From NCBI GenBank assembly GCA_018242505.1, contig JAFEBU010000045.1, positions 1-64,000 on the forward strand: DNA of 64,000 nt, in the 5' to 3' direction. The position numbers were made by a program, and so were the translations under genes. Below the pieces are notes generated by a model. That model ran no database searches and was not told the DNA's origin. It worked only from the letters and a program-made list of their open reading frames with translations. The DNA is from Pseudomonadota bacterium. GTDB lineage: Bacteria; Pseudomonadota; Alphaproteobacteria; Reyranellales; Reyranellaceae. Below, piece by piece: positions 35,641 through 45,320 of the stretch; the first letter of the stretch is position 1; each line of letters begins with the position of its first letter.

Positions 35641-35668
35641 AAAAAGGGAGCCTGCGGTCCAGGCTCCC
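35641..35668 (-). terminator. Terminator/attenuator hairpin between rplT and pheS
   Basis: On the minus strand GGGAGCCTG and CAGGCTCCC form a 9-bp stem with loop GACCG, followed directly by TTTTTC. It lies 46 bp after the rplT stop and 29 bp before the pheS ATG. It can end the rpmI-rplT transcript or act as an attenuator of pheST. Confidence 0.8.
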
Positions 35669-35713
35669 TCTTTACCATCTCTATCCGGAGCGCCTCTTGC
35701 CGGCGCACGGACG

Positions 35714-36070
35714 TTACTTGAGGGCGGCCTGGGCCTGTTCCACCAGGGCCTTGAACGCCGCCGGCTCCCGCGCCGCGAGATCGGCCATGACCTTGCGGTC
35801 GACCTCGATCCCGGCCTTCAGGATGCCGTTCATGAACTGCGAATAGGTCATGCCATGCTCGCGCGCCGCGGCGTTGATGCGCTGGATCCAGAGCCCGCGA
35901 AACGTCCGCTTCTTGTTGCGGCGGTCGCGATAGGCATATTGCAGGCCCTTCTCGACCTTCTCGATGCCGACGCGAAACGCCACCTTGGCGCGGCCGCGAT
36001 AGCCCTTGGCGAGCTTCAGGACCTTCTTGTGACGAGCGTGTGCAGCCACGCCCCGCTTGACGCGTGCCAT
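35714..36070 (-). CDS. rplT: 50S ribosomal protein L20
   Basis: 118 residues. [26 protein letters not shown] is the canonical basic N-terminus that threads into 23S rRNA, and the globular C-terminal domain includes [24 protein letters not shown]. It follows rpmI by 3 bp, the near-universal rpmI-rplT pair. L20 is needed for early 50S assembly; in some bacteria it represses its own operon. A terminator follows before pheS. Confidence 0.98.
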   Translation of the reverse strand: MARVKRGVAAHARHKKVLKLAKGYRGRAKVAFRVGIEKVEKGLQYAYRDRRNKKRTFRGLWIQRINAAAREHGMTYSQFMNGILKAGIEVDRKVMADLAAREPAAFKALVEQAQAALK

Positions 36071-36073
36071 GAC

Positions 36074-36277
36074 TTACCTCTCGTAGGGAAAGAAATTGCG
36101 CTTGATGATGCGGGTATCGGGCTCCGACACGAGCGTCATGCCGGTCTGCTGGCGCAGGAAGCGGTTGCCCCGCTTGGTCATGCCGTGGCGTTTGCCGACG
36201 ACCCCATGCTTCACTTTGCCGGTGCCGGTGAAGCGAAAACGCTTCTTGGCCCCGCTCTTGGTCTTCATCTTGGGCAT
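36074..36277 (-). CDS. rpmI: 50S ribosomal protein L35
   Basis: 67 residues, [24 protein letters not shown] onward, strongly basic and complete, with the HGMTKR and [11 protein letters not shown] segments of alphaproteobacterial L35. GAAAAGGAACGAAA lies upstream of the ATG at 36277. It is first of the rpmI-rplT pair. infC, often adjacent, is here 1.5 kb away, separated by an SDR gene on the opposite strand. Confidence 0.97.
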   Translation of the reverse strand: MPKMKTKSGAKKRFRFTGTGKVKHGVVGKRHGMTKRGNRFLRQQTGMTLVSEPDTRIIKRNFFPYER

Positions 36278-36432
36278 TTTCGTTCCTTTTCAAAGGGTTA
36301 CGATAGGTGACCGAGGCAATGCCCTTTGGGCCAGGCCACCGAAGGAAGGGGGGCTTATAGCGATGGCCGCAGAGCCATGCAAGCCAGGGCCGTTGTGGCA
36401 CAGTCGGCCGCGAGGAATGAGGGATTTCGGAC

Positions 36433-37191
36433 ATGAAACTGGTGGGCAAGGTGGCGCTCGTGACGGGCGCCCAGCAGGGGATTGGAGCGGCGATCGCACA
36501 GGCCCTGGCCGGGGAGGGCGCGGACGTTGCCGTGAACTGGCTGGACGATCAACCCGCGGCGGAGGCGGTGGTCGCGGGAATCCAGAGCGCAGGCCGGCGC
36601 GCCCATCCGGTCAAGGCCGACATGGCCAGGATTCCCGATATCGAGGCCATGGTTGCCGACGTGGCTGCCGCGCTCGGGCCGCCGGACATCCTGGTCAACA
36701 ATGCCGGCATCTATCCGCGCGTGCCGCTCCTGGAAATGAGCGAGCGGGACTGGGACGTCGTGCTCGACATCAATCTGAAGGCCGGCTGCTTCGCGACCAT
36801 CGCGATGGCCAAGGCGTTCATCGCGGCCGGAAAGAAAAGCGGATCGGTCATCAACCTCTCGTCTTCGGCCATCCGAGGCGCCGTGCGCGGCGTGCATTAC
36901 AGCGCAAGCAAGGGCGGTGTGGTCTCGATGACGCGTTCGCTGGCGCTGGAGCTTGCGCCCTACAACATCCGTGTGAACGCCATCGCGCCGGGTCTTACCG
37001 ACACCGCCCAGCCGCGTTACGGCAACAGCGATTCCGAACTGGCCGAAATGGCCAGGTCGATCGTCCCTCTGGGCGGCCGGATGCTGACCCCCCAGCAGAT
37101 CGCGCGCACCGCCGTGTTTCTCGCCTCCGACGAGTCGAGCGCCACGACCGGTCAGGTGCTGCACGTCAACGGCGGTTCATACATGCCGTAA
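36433..37191 (+). CDS. SDR family oxidoreductase (FabG-like)
   Basis: 252 residues. Motifs TGAQQGIG at 11-18, NNAG at 89-92, Ser143/144, Tyr156 and Lys160, and the C-terminal [13 protein letters not shown] give a complete classical [12 protein letters not shown] after the second strand, with Asn rather than an acidic residue at the tip, fits NADP(H). It stands alone on the plus strand between the rpmI and infC genes, so its substrate cannot be inferred. It looks like an insertion in an otherwise conserved translation-gene neighbourhood. Confidence 0.9.
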   Translation: MKLVGKVALVTGAQQGIGAAIAQALAGEGADVAVNWLDDQPAAEAVVAGIQSAGRRAHPVKADMARIPDIEAMVADVAAALGPPDILVNNAGIYPRVPLLEMSERDWDVVLDINLKAGCFATIAMAKAFIAAGKKSGSVINLSSSAIRGAVRGVHYSASKGGVVSMTRSLALELAPYNIRVNAIAPGLTDTAQPRYGNSDSELAEMARSIVPLGGRMLTPQQIARTAVFLASDESSATTGQVLHVNGGSYMP

Positions 37192-37744
37192 TCGGCGGAC
37201 TCTCGACGGACCTGCTTCACGCACCTTGGCTGCCGCGCGCCGGCTTGGATGAAGGCGTCGATGCAGCCACCGAACTTTCGCGGAAAGGCGGTGCCGTTCG
37301 CCGTGCTGAAGCCTTCTGGATCGGAGATGACCACGATATCGCCGCGCGACGCGGCAAAGGCTGCCCGGGCGTCGTCCATGCGGCCCCCCAACGTCGTGGA
37401 TATCGCCGTTGACGTTCGCGACACCCAGCCCACGCTTGATGCGTTCAGGACGATGTTGATAGACGGAGCAGTGTCCCGTGCTGTGCTCCGCGCACGCACT
37501 CCCTGGTGGCCGATGCCACCGCCCGACCCGGATCGGCGCTGTTCGAGAGGTCCAATAGCCCGTGCCGTCTGCCGCGAGGACGAAGGCGCGATGCGGTCCC
37601 GGTCTTTGACAGTTGTCATAGGACAGGTCCATTGCGCCGCAGGCACGAATTGCGCCGATGCCGAAACAATGCGCCGACCCCGAAACGATGATGGCGACGG
37701 CCTATGCCGTCGCCATCACAATCAAAAGGAATCGCAGGACCACG
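37192..37744. other. Intergenic region with possible sensor-domain fragments (553 bp)
   Basis: No intact gene is supported. On the minus strand two frames give fragments that could belong together: AFVLAADGTGYWTSR in one, and AAFAASRGDIVVISDPEGFS in another. The combination loosely resembles the extracellular Cache domain of DctB-like sensor kinases, but no signal peptide, kinase or intact fold is present. It may be a decayed sensor gene or chance. Confidence 0.3.
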
Positions 37745-38281
37745 TCATTTGGGAGCCAGCACCATGATCATCTGCCGGCCTTCCATGCGCGGCATCGACT
37801 CGATCTTGGTGAGCGGGTCCATCTCGCCGCGCACGCGGTTCAGGACCTGGAGCCCGAGCTCGGAATGCACCATCTCGCGGCCGCGGAAGCGCAGGGTGAC
37901 CTTCACCTTGTCGCCTTCCTCGATGAACCGCTTCATGGCGCGCATCTTCACCTCGTAATCGTGGTCGTCGATGTTGGGGCGCATCTTGATCTCCTTGACC
38001 TCGATCACCTTCTGGTGCTTTCGGGCCTCGTGCGCCTTCTTCTGCGCCTCGTACTTGTACTTGCCGTAATCGGAGATCTTGCACACCGGCGGGGCGGCAT
38101 TGGGCGAGATCTCGATCAGGTCGAGATTGGCCTCACCGGCCATTTCCAATGCCTCGCGGACACTGACGACACCGACCATTTCGCCATTTTCGTCGATCAG
38201 TCGGACTTGCGGCGCTCTGATTTCGCCGTTCACGCGCGGACCGTCACGGGTCGGCACGCTTTGTTGAGCAGGTCGGGCTAT
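37745..38281 (-). CDS. infC: Translation initiation factor IF-3 (AUA start)
   Basis: 178 residues if translation starts at the ATA at 38281, with AAGG 5 nt upstream inside GGGAGAAGGAAGCC. The first in-frame ATG upstream is far off at about 38398 and overlaps thrS. Noncanonical starts are a known IF-3 feature, because IF-3 rejects them and so limits its own synthesis. The N-domain ([24 protein letters not shown]), the linker [18 protein letters not shown] and the C-domain [17 protein letters not shown] are intact. It follows thrS by 61 bp in the classical thrS-infC order. Gln, Pro and Arg-rich residues precede the folded N-domain. Confidence 0.92.
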   Translation of the reverse strand: MARPAQQSVPTRDGPRVNGEIRAPQVRLIDENGEMVGVVSVREALEMAGEANLDLIEISPNAAPPVCKISDYGKYKYEAQKKAHEARKHQKVIEVKEIKMRPNIDDHDYEVKMRAMKRFIEEGDKVKVTLRFRGREMVHSELGLQVLNRVRGEMDPLTKIESMPRMEGRQMIMVLAPK

Positions 38282-38342
38282 GGCTTCCTTCTCCCTCGTT
38301 GAAGCCCCTCGTCGGGGCGGAAAACGAGGCCGTGACCGCGCC

Positions 38343-40283
38343 TCAGACGGGCGGCCGGGCCTCTGCAGAAAGTGTAGTGACGGCGGGGCCCAATTCAAGG
38401 ACCTCCTGCTTCTCCGAACCCAGGCGACGCACCGCGACCGTGCCGTTGTCCATGTCGCGGCGGCCGACAGCCAGGATCAGGGGTACGTGGGCCAGCGAAT
38501 GTTCGCGAACCTTGTAGTTGATCTTTTCGTTACGCAGGTCCGTCTCGACGCGCATGCCGGCTGCCCGCAGTTTGGCTGCAACCTCGCCGGCATAACCGTC
38601 CGCATCGTTCACGATCGTGGCCACCACGGCCTGCGTCGGCGCCAGCCACAGCGGGAAGCGTCCGGCATAATGCTCGATCAGCACGCCGATCATGCGCTCG
38701 AACGAGCCGAAGATGGCGCGATGCAACATCACCGGCACTTTGCGCGTGCCGTCCTCGGCGACATAGCTTGCGCCCAGCCGCTCGGGCAGCATGAAATCGA
38801 CCTGCAACGTGCCGCACTGCCAGTCGCGGCCGATGGCGTCTCGCAGGACGAATTCCAGCTTGGGACCGTAGAAGGCGCCTTCGCCCGGATTGAGGATCAG
38901 CTCGAGGCCGGCGGCCGTCGATGCCGATTTCAACGCACCCTCGGCCTGGTCCCAAATCGCGTCCGAGCCGATGCGCATGGGCGGGCGATCGGAGAACTTC
39001 ACGAAGTATTCGAAGCCGAGATCGCGATAGACCTCGCCCAAAAGCCTGCAGAAGCGGATCGTCTCGTTCTCGATCTGCTCCTCGCTGCAGAAGATGTGGG
39101 CGTCGTCCTGCGTGAAGTTGCGCACGCGCAGGATGCCGTGCAGCGCGCCCGAAGGCTCGAAGCGATGACACGAACCGAACTCGGCAAGACGCAGCGGCAA
39201 CTCGCGATAGCTGCGCAGGCCCTGGTTGAAGATCTGGATATGGCAGGGGCAGTTCATCGGCTTCAACGCAAAGATACGGTGTGCCGGATTGGCGATGAAC
39301 TCGCGCAGGCCTTCCTCGTTCTCGCTGAGATACATGTTCTCGCGGAACTTCTCCCAATGGCCCGACGCCTCCCACAGCCGACGGTCGTTGAGCTGCGGCG
39401 TCTTGACCTCGACATAACCGCCGGCCTCGAGCTTGCGCCGCAGGTAGGCCTCGAGCGTGCGCCACAGCGTCCAGCCCTTGGGGTGCCAGTAGACCATGCC
39501 CGCCGAGTCTTCCTGCTGATGGAACAGGCCCATCTCGCGACCGAGGCGGCGATGGTCGCGCTTCTCGGCCTCCTCGATCCGGTGCAGGTAGGCTTTCAGG
39601 TCCTTGTCGGAGAAGAAGACCGTGCCGTAGACGCGCTGCAGCTGCGCCTTGCTGGCGTCGCCGCGCCAGTAGGCGCCCGACACCTTCGTGAGCTTGAAGG
39701 CCTTGCCGAGCTTGCCCGTCGAGGGCAGGTGCGGGCCGAGGCACATGTCGAGCCAATCGCCCTGCTTGTAGACCGAGATCTCCTCGTCCTTGGGCAGTTC
39801 GTCGGCCCATTCGGCCTTGAAGCTCTCGCCGTGCTTCTTGAAATAGTCCTTGATCTCGGCGCGGTCCCAGATCTCGCGCGTGATCGGCAGATCGCGGTCG
39901 ACGATCTCGGCCATGCGCTGCTCGATCTTGACGAAGTCCTCGGGCGTGAACGGCTCGGCGCGCACGAAGTCGTAATAGAAGCCGTCCTCGGTCGCCGGGC
40001 CGAACGTGATCTGGGTGCCGGGATAGAGTTCCTGGACGGCCTGCGCCAACACATGCGCTGCGTCGTGACGCAGGAGCTCGAGCGCCTCAGGGTCGCGTGA
40101 CGTCACGATGCCGATCTTGGCGTCGCGGTCCACGATCGTGGCGAGGTCCTTCATCTTGCCGTCGAGGCGCAAAGCGAGAGCCGCCTTGGCAAGCCCCGGC
40201 CCGATGGCGGCGGCGATTTCCGCGCCGCTCACCGGTTTCTCGAACGACCGGACCGAACCGTCCGGCAGGGAAATATTGATCAT
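38343..40283 (-). CDS. thrS: Threonine--tRNA ligase
   Basis: 646 residues from the ATG at 40283 (AGGTGG upstream); a GTG at 40292 is also in frame. Domains in order are the N-terminal TGS domain ([19 protein letters not shown]), the editing domain with [11 protein letters not shown] and its metal-binding Cys/His residues, the class II catalytic core with zinc ligand Cys in [10 protein letters not shown], and the C-terminal anticodon-binding domain. A perfect 27-bp palindrome lies 35 bp upstream of the start (40318-40344) and might be a translational control element. It is followed by infC. Confidence 0.97.
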   Translation of the reverse strand: MINISLPDGSVRSFEKPVSGAEIAAAIGPGLAKAALALRLDGKMKDLATIVDRDAKIGIVTSRDPEALELLRHDAAHVLAQAVQELYPGTQITFGPATEDGFYYDFVRAEPFTPEDFVKIEQRMAEIVDRDLPITREIWDRAEIKDYFKKHGESFKAEWADELPKDEEISVYKQGDWLDMCLGPHLPSTGKLGKAFKLTKVSGAYWRGDASKAQLQRVYGTVFFSDKDLKAYLHRIEEAEKRDHRRLGREMGLFHQQEDSAGMVYWHPKGWTLWRTLEAYLRRKLEAGGYVEVKTPQLNDRRLWEASGHWEKFRENMYLSENEEGLREFIANPAHRIFALKPMNCPCHIQIFNQGLRSYRELPLRLAEFGSCHRFEPSGALHGILRVRNFTQDDAHIFCSEEQIENETIRFCRLLGEVYRDLGFEYFVKFSDRPPMRIGSDAIWDQAEGALKSASTAAGLELILNPGEGAFYGPKLEFVLRDAIGRDWQCGTLQVDFMLPERLGASYVAEDGTRKVPVMLHRAIFGSFERMIGVLIEHYAGRFPLWLAPTQAVVATIVNDADGYAGEVAAKLRAAGMRVETDLRNEKINYKVREHSLAHVPLILAVGRRDMDNGTVAVRRLGSEKQEVLELGPAVTTLSAEARPPV

Positions 40284-40317
40284 CGCAACCACCTAGAGAG
40301 GAATCCGAACACGGCCG

Positions 40318-40344
40318 GTCGGCCGACGCCTGGCGTCGGCCGAC
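40318..40344. repeat. Perfect 27-bp palindrome in the thrS leader
   Basis: GTCGGCCGACGCC and GGCGTCGGCCGAC flank a single T, so the two 13-base arms are fully complementary. It lies between the glycosyltransferase stop and the thrS start, both on the minus strand. No T tract follows. It could be a terminator for the glycosyltransferase, a protein operator, or an mRNA hairpin acting on thrS translation. Confidence 0.8.
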
Positions 40345-40537
40345 GCAGGCCGGGAAGCGGCACGAATGCGCGCGCCCGGCCGAATCAAGTTCGAACGGTG
40401 GTCAGTGTCGTCGGAGCGGGGAAATACATCCGGTCCATGCGCATCGGAGATAGTTGTGGCGGGCTTTGGCGTCAAGCCTCGGAAAAGGCGCCTGGCGTGC
40501 TTGGGACGTGGCGAAATGTCCGAATATGCCGGAAATT

Positions 40538-41653
40538 TCAGGCGATTAGCCGTTCGAAGACCTCTAGCAGCCGGCGGTTTGCCTGGGCGAGGCCGTAACG
40601 GGTGCGGGCATGGTCCTGGGCGGCGCGCGCCAGCTCGGTCCGCCGGTCGACCGACAACGAAAGCGCGGTCGAGATCGCCTGCGCAAGGCCGGACGGGTCC
40701 CGCTCCGGCGCCAGCCAGCCGGTGACACCCTCCCGTATCGCCTCGGCCGCGCCGCCGCCTTGTTCGCAGACGACAGGCCGGCCCATCGCCTGGGCCTCGA
40801 CCATCGTCCGGCTGAAGCCCTGGCGTGCGCCGCCGGTGGTCACCACCACGTCGGCAAGCATATAGGCCGCCGGCATGTCCTCGACATAGGGACCGATCTG
40901 CACCTTGCCGTTGAGACCGGCTTGCTCGATGGCCCGTTCGAGATCCTTTTCCAGCGAGGTCGACTGTCCTGCGGATCCGAGCAACAAGCAGAACAGATCC
41001 TCGCGATCGAGCCTCTTCATTGCATCGACCAGTGTTTTCTGGCCGCGATCCTCGACGAAGCGGCCAGGGTAGAGGACGACATGGGCGCCGTCGGGAATGC
41101 GCAAGTCGGCGGCAAGCTTGATCACGCGCTCCGCCCGCACGATCGCCGGATCGAACCGGTCGAGGTCGATGCCAGAGGGGATGGTCTCGAGGCGATCGGC
41201 GCGCGTCGGAAAGCGGCGCCGAAAATCCTGCGCCACGTACTCCGACACGGCGATCACCGCATCGGCCCGCGACTGCCGTCGCTCGACCGACCGCTGCACC
41301 AGCCCTGTCGCGACGAAGGGCCGATGGAGTGTGGCAACCCACTTGAGCTTCAGGCGCCGTGCGAGGGCGCGGGCCATCCAGGCGGCCGATGGCGAGCGGG
41401 ACTGCAGCAGATTGAGGTCGAGATCGCGAACGCGCGCGGCGAGGCCGAACCGCGACCGCAGCGGATGGCGGGTGACGGGCAATTCGACATGACGGGCCCG
41501 CAGGCGCAACAGATCGGGCAGCATCGTCCCGCCGGGGGAAGCGACAGCGGCTGAACCGCCGGCACCGATCACCAACCGTGCTGTGTCGAGCGTCGCGCGT
41601 GCCGCACTGCCCGACAGGCCGGGAACGATCTGGAGAAGCTTTACGGGAGACAT
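40538..41653 (-). CDS. Glycosyltransferase family 4
   Basis: 371 residues with the GT-B architecture. The N-terminal domain begins VKLLQIVPGLSGSAARATLD, the linker contains VIAVSEYVAQDFRRR and IPSGIDLDRF, and the C-terminal donor domain contains LYPGRFVEDRGQKTLVDA, the GTGGARQGFSRTMVEAQAMGRPVV block and a conserved Glu for nucleotide-sugar binding. The family transfers a sugar with retained configuration, commonly in lipopolysaccharide or exopolysaccharide synthesis. It stands alone, so the acceptor is unknown. It diverges from the hydrolase at 41698. Confidence 0.88.
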   Translation of the reverse strand: MSPVKLLQIVPGLSGSAARATLDTARLVIGAGGSAAVASPGGTMLPDLLRLRARHVELPVTRHPLRSRFGLAARVRDLDLNLLQSRSPSAAWMARALARRLKLKWVATLHRPFVATGLVQRSVERRQSRADAVIAVSEYVAQDFRRRFPTRADRLETIPSGIDLDRFDPAIVRAERVIKLAADLRIPDGAHVVLYPGRFVEDRGQKTLVDAMKRLDREDLFCLLLGSAGQSTSLEKDLERAIEQAGLNGKVQIGPYVEDMPAAYMLADVVVTTGGARQGFSRTMVEAQAMGRPVVCEQGGGAAEAIREGVTGWLAPERDPSGLAQAISTALSLSVDRRTELARAAQDHARTRYGLAQANRRLLEVFERLIA

Positions 41654-41697
41654 TGCGCGGCTGGCGGCGATTTGGCGACTATGGCAGGTAACACGCC

Positions 41698-42453
41698 ATG
41701 ACGAACAAAGGTAGCGTCCAGCATCTATCGCGACCCGATGGCAACACCGTCGCCTATGCCAGAACCGACGGCCGGGCCCCGACCGTTGTCTTCCTGGGCG
41801 GGTTCCGCTCCGATATGACCGGCACCAAGGCGATGGCGCTCGAGGCCTGGGCGCAACAGCGCGGGCAGGCTTATCTCCGCTTCGACTATTTCGGCCACGG
41901 CCAGTCGTCGGGCCGGTTCGAGGACGGCACTATCGGCCGCTGGCTCGACGATTCGCTGGCCGCGATCGACCAGCTTGCAAACGGCAAGCTTGTCCTTGTC
42001 GGCTCCAGCATGGGCGGCTGGCTTTCGCTGCTGGCCGCCCGTGTTCGACCGGACCGCATGGCGGGGCTTGTGCTGATTGCCGCCGCACCCGATTTCACCG
42101 AGCGCATGCTGCTCAAGGGACTGTCGCCCGAGGACCGCGCGACGCTCGTAAGCGACGGCCGGCTCGAGCGGCCATCGCAGTATTCACCCGAACCCTCTGT
42201 CTTCACCTGGAAGCTGATCGAGGAGGGTCGACGGCACCTGTTGCTGGACAAGCCACTGGCCTTGCCCTGTCCCGTGCGGCTCCTGCATGGCCAGAGCGAC
42301 CCGGATGTGCCGTGGGAATACTCGCTGCAAATCGCCCGGCATCTCGAAGCGCCCGAAGTGGTGACCACCTTCATCAAGGGTGGCGATCATCGGCTGAGCA
42401 CGCCGGCCGATCTCGCCCGCCTGCTTGCCACGGTCGAGGAGCTGGTGCGTTAG
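41698..42453 (+). CDS. Alpha/beta hydrolase (ABHD10/BioH-like)
   Basis: 251 residues. FDYFGHGQSSG follows the second strands, nucleophile Ser104 sits in GSSMGG, the acid is in LLHGQSDPDVPW, and the His is in KGGDHRLS. This compact form without a large lid resembles the ABHD10/13-like thioesterase-esterase branch. It converges with the epimerase gene at 42450, overlapping by 4 bp at the stops. The substrate is not predictable. Confidence 0.88.
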   Translation: MTNKGSVQHLSRPDGNTVAYARTDGRAPTVVFLGGFRSDMTGTKAMALEAWAQQRGQAYLRFDYFGHGQSSGRFEDGTIGRWLDDSLAAIDQLANGKLVLVGSSMGGWLSLLAARVRPDRMAGLVLIAAAPDFTERMLLKGLSPEDRATLVSDGRLERPSQYSPEPSVFTWKLIEEGRRHLLLDKPLALPCPVRLLHGQSDPDVPWEYSLQIARHLEAPEVVTTFIKGGDHRLSTPADLARLLATVEELVR

Positions 42454-43310
42454 TCCGAGCCGGCGATCGCGCGCAGGCCTTCGCGATAGGTGGGGTAGAG
42501 CAGGACGATACCCAGGTCGCGCTTCAGGCGCTCGTTCCGTACCCGGCGATTTTCCATATAGAAGGATCGCGCCATGGCGCTCATGCTCGGTGCGACCTGA
42601 TCCCAGGGCAGGAGCGGCGGCGCGGGCACGCCGAGCAGTTCGCAGGCAAAGCTCATCACCTCGGCGCTCGATGCCGGCAGGTCGTCAGCCACGTTGTAGA
42701 TCGCGCCGGGGCCGGCATGCGCCATTGCCGCCATGACAGCTTGCGCGGCATCGGCGACATGGATGCGCGAGAAGACCTGGCCGGGCTTGTCGATGCGCTT
42801 GGCCGTACCTGCCCTCACCTGGTCGATGGGGCTGCGGCCTGGACCGTAGATACCGGGCAGGCGGAAGATATCGACGGTCGCGCCCGTTCTGGCGCCGAAG
42901 GCCTGCCAGGCGTGCTCGGTCGCCAGCCGCGCGACGCTGCGCGGCTGGACCGGAGCTGTCGGCGTCGTTTCATCGACCCAGTTGCCACCATGATCGCCGT
43001 AGACTCCGGTGGTGGAGAGGTAACCCAGCCACCTCGCTGTGCCGAGCAGGTCGACGCAGTGGCGCAAGACGGGATCTCCCGAAGGGCCCGGTGCGATCGT
43101 GCAGAGGACGTGGCTGGCCGCTCGCAGCGTCTCCGCCGGCATATCAGTCGTTCCGTCGAAGACCACGGCCTCGAAGCCTGCGGCGCGCAACTCGCCGGCC
43201 TTTTCAGGCTGGGTGCAAGTCCCACCGACCTGCCAGCCCCGCGATCGGGCAAGCTTGGCGATTTCAAGGCCGCTGAAGCCCAGACCAAAGATGAAAAGAC
43301 GTCCTGCCAT
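42450..43310 (-). CDS. NAD-dependent epimerase/dehydratase family protein (extended SDR)
   Basis: 286 residues. Rossmann motif GLGFSG at 9-14, the STTGVYGDHGG segment with the catalytic YGD-like region, and FRLPGIYGPGRSPID indicate an atypical extended SDR related to YeeZ/SDR_a5 proteins. The strict YxxxK pair is not seen, so catalysis is uncertain. It overlaps the convergent hydrolase stop and diverges from the TPR gene at 43347 across 36 bp, which must hold two starts. Confidence 0.83.
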   Translation of the reverse strand: MAGRLFIFGLGFSGLEIAKLARSRGWQVGGTCTQPEKAGELRAAGFEAVVFDGTTDMPAETLRAASHVLCTIAPGPSGDPVLRHCVDLLGTARWLGYLSTTGVYGDHGGNWVDETTPTAPVQPRSVARLATEHAWQAFGARTGATVDIFRLPGIYGPGRSPIDQVRAGTAKRIDKPGQVFSRIHVADAAQAVMAAMAHAGPGAIYNVADDLPASSAEVMSFACELLGVPAPPLLPWDQVAPSMSAMARSFYMENRRVRNERLKRDLGIVLLYPTYREGLRAIAGSD

Positions 43311-43346
43311 CTTGTCAGGATCGCCGCGACGCTGTTCTTTTCAACC

Positions 43347-44177
43347 ATGTTCTTCGCTCGCCGCGCGCCGATCCTGTCGGTGGTCATCCTGTTGTTGGCC
43401 GGCTCGCCCGTCGCCGCGCAGAATTCCGGGGGCTTCGCGTCGACGCCCGACAACCTGCGCCGGTATCAGGAGTGCATGTCGCTGGCACGGCAGGAGCCTT
43501 TGCGGGCGCTGCCCCTGGCCGAGACATGGAAGGGCCAGGGTGGCGGCCTCGGCGCGCGCCATTGCAAGGCGATCGCCATGTTCGAGGCCGGTCGTCATGT
43601 CGAGGCCGCGACGGAGCTCGAGGCCATCGCGCGCGACATGGGGCAGGCACGGCCGGGTCTTCGCGCCGAGTTGTGGGCTCAAGCGGGCCAAGCCTGGAGC
43701 GCCGGCGGCCAGGCCGACAAGGCGGCAGCGGCGCAGAGCCAGGCGCTCGATCTCAAGACCAATGATGCCGACCTGTGGGTGGATCGCGGCCTCAGCTATG
43801 CATCGCTGCACGACTGGCCGCGCGCGGTGTCCGATTTCGATCGGGCGCTGGCGCTCCGTCCCAACACCGTCGAAATCCTGGTGTTGCGCGCGGCCGCCTG
43901 GCGCAGGGCGGGAAAGCCCGACCGTTCGCTCGCCGATGCGCAACTCGCACTCAAGCTCGCACCGGACAATACCGGCGCGCTGCTCGAGCGTGCCTTCACC
44001 TCGCTGGCGCGCGGCGACAAGGCAGGTGCGCAGGCCGACTTCAGGAAGGTGCTGAGCCTCGTGCCGCCCGACTCGGAGGCGGCAAGACGCGCCGAGGCCG
44101 GCTTGCGCGGCGAGACCGAGCAGACGGACGCACCCCCTGCGTCCGGTCGTCCCGTGACGAACGGGGTGAAGCGGTAG
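43347..44177 (+). CDS. Secreted TPR-repeat protein
   Basis: 276 residues from the ATG at 43347; the frame is open far upstream but overlaps the epimerase in antisense. Residues 1-24 (RRAPILSVVILLLAGSPVAAQ) are a signal peptide. From about 130 there are at least three tetratricopeptide repeats (ADLWVDRGLSYASLHDWPRAVSDFDRALAL, TVEILVLRAAAW..., NTGALLERAFTSLARGDKAGAQADF; each 34 residues). TPRs mediate protein contacts; the partner is unknown. The tail is Pro/Thr-rich. The next gene also encodes a secreted protein and may be co-transcribed. Confidence 0.85.
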   Translation: MFFARRAPILSVVILLLAGSPVAAQNSGGFASTPDNLRRYQECMSLARQEPLRALPLAETWKGQGGGLGARHCKAIAMFEAGRHVEAATELEAIARDMGQARPGLRAELWAQAGQAWSAGGQADKAAAAQSQALDLKTNDADLWVDRGLSYASLHDWPRAVSDFDRALALRPNTVEILVLRAAAWRRAGKPDRSLADAQLALKLAPDNTGALLERAFTSLARGDKAGAQADFRKVLSLVPPDSEAARRAEAGLRGETEQTDAPPASGRPVTNGVKR

Positions 44178-44211
44178 CATCCTCTCATTTCCTCATGTAA
44201 GAGCCCAAACG

Positions 44212-44856
44212 ATGAAACGATTCCTCCTCTCGCTCGCCGTGCTGCTTGCTGCCGCCGGAACAGCTTTGGCGCAGAAGCCGTCCGCTGAGCCCCAGGTCAC
44301 GCCCTACTATCCCGCGCCGCCGCCCGAGCTCGCACCCAAGACCGAGCAGGGCATTCCGATCGACAGCCTGACCTCGCCGCTGGCGCGGGACCAGGCGAAG
44401 GTTACGCGCACGGCGATCGATTCCGACGCCGAGGCTCAGCTCTTCGTCGCCGCGGACAAGATCGTCTGGGGTCGCTATGCCAAGGCGAAGGGCGAGAAGC
44501 CTGGCGCAGTGACCGTCACCAAGGGTGACGTCTGGACCGTGAAAGGCCGCATCGACGGAAGCGCCGCCGGCGCCGACGGCGACTATGCGTCGATCGACGG
44601 CGTGGTCGAGAAGATCGCCGCCAACCACATCACCATCCGCGGCGAAGTCGCCTTCCGGGTCGCCAAGGTCGAGGGCGGTGCTCCCTGCAAGGTCGCGGGT
44701 GCGCTGCATTTCCGCCGCTCCGGCAGGTCGCATGTCTGGCGGCTGGTCGAGGGCGAGAATCCCTGCGACGGCTCACGCGAGCTGTTCGACCTCGTCTACG
44801 ACAAGCCGCCTGTGGAGAAGCCGGTCGAGAAGAGGACGGCGCCCAAGCGCGGCTGA
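44212..44856 (+). CDS. Secreted hypothetical protein
   Basis: 214 residues. MKRFLLSLAVLLAAAGTALA is a clear signal peptide, followed by a Pro-rich segment (VTPYYPAPPPELAP) and a beta-rich domain with two Cys residues (APCKVAG and NPCDGS) that may form a disulfide. The tail is Lys/Pro-rich (VEKPVEKRTAPKRG). No known family is recognised. It is 34 bp after the TPR gene, so both may work in the envelope. It converges on rnhA. Confidence 0.75.
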   Translation: MKRFLLSLAVLLAAAGTALAQKPSAEPQVTPYYPAPPPELAPKTEQGIPIDSLTSPLARDQAKVTRTAIDSDAEAQLFVAADKIVWGRYAKAKGEKPGAVTVTKGDVWTVKGRIDGSAAGADGDYASIDGVVEKIAANHITIRGEVAFRVAKVEGGAPCKVAGALHFRRSGRSHVWRLVEGENPCDGSRELFDLVYDKPPVEKPVEKRTAPKRG

Positions 44857-44867
44857 TCGCGGCGGCG

Positions 44868-45320
44868 TCACTCCGACGCGCGCAATTTATCGATCTCCGA
44901 CCGCGCCAGCTGGTCGGCGCGGTCGTTCTCGACATGGCCGCTATGGCCCTTGACCCAGGCCCAGTGGATCCTGTGGGGCGCGGCGGCGGCGGCGAGGCGC
45001 TGCCACAGCTCGACATTCTTCACCGCCTTCTTGTCGGCGGTACGCCAGCCGTTCTTACGCCAGCCGTGAATCCACTTGGTGGCGCCGTCGAGGACATAGC
45101 GGCTGTCGGTATAGAGCGTCACCTCGCAGGGCCGCTTCAACGCTTCCAGGCCGGAGATGGCGCCCATCAACTCCATGCGGTTGTTGGTCGTCGAGGCTTC
45201 GCCGCCGGAGAGTTCGCGCTCCCGTTCGCCCGTGCGCAAGATGGCAGCCCAACCGCCCGGCCCCGGATTGCCGCTGCAGGCACCGTCGGTGAAGATCTCG
45301 ACCTCGGGCTTTCCGGTCAC
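44868..45320 (-). CDS. rnhA: Ribonuclease HI
   Basis: 150 residues, the usual size. The catalytic carboxylates are Asp12 ([11 protein letters not shown]), Glu50 (NNRMELMG), Asp72 (YTDSRYV) and the Asp of ENDRADQLA near 136. The basic handle region [15 protein letters not shown] is present. It degrades RNA in RNA-DNA hybrids. The start overlaps the thrB stop by four bases, continuing the ispH-thrB-rnhA order seen widely in alphaproteobacteria. Confidence 0.97.
   Translation of the reverse strand: MTGKPEVEIFTDGACSGNPGPGGWAAILRTGERERELSGGEASTTNNRMELMGAISGLEALKRPCEVTLYTDSRYVLDGATKWIHGWRKNGWRTADKKAVKNVELWQRLAAAAAPHRIHWAWVKGHSGHVENDRADQLARSEIDKLRASE

Noticed and set aside
44193..44211. Separate promoter between the two secreted-protein genes
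   Set aside because: Only 34 bp of space and no -35/-10 pair; co-transcription is simpler.
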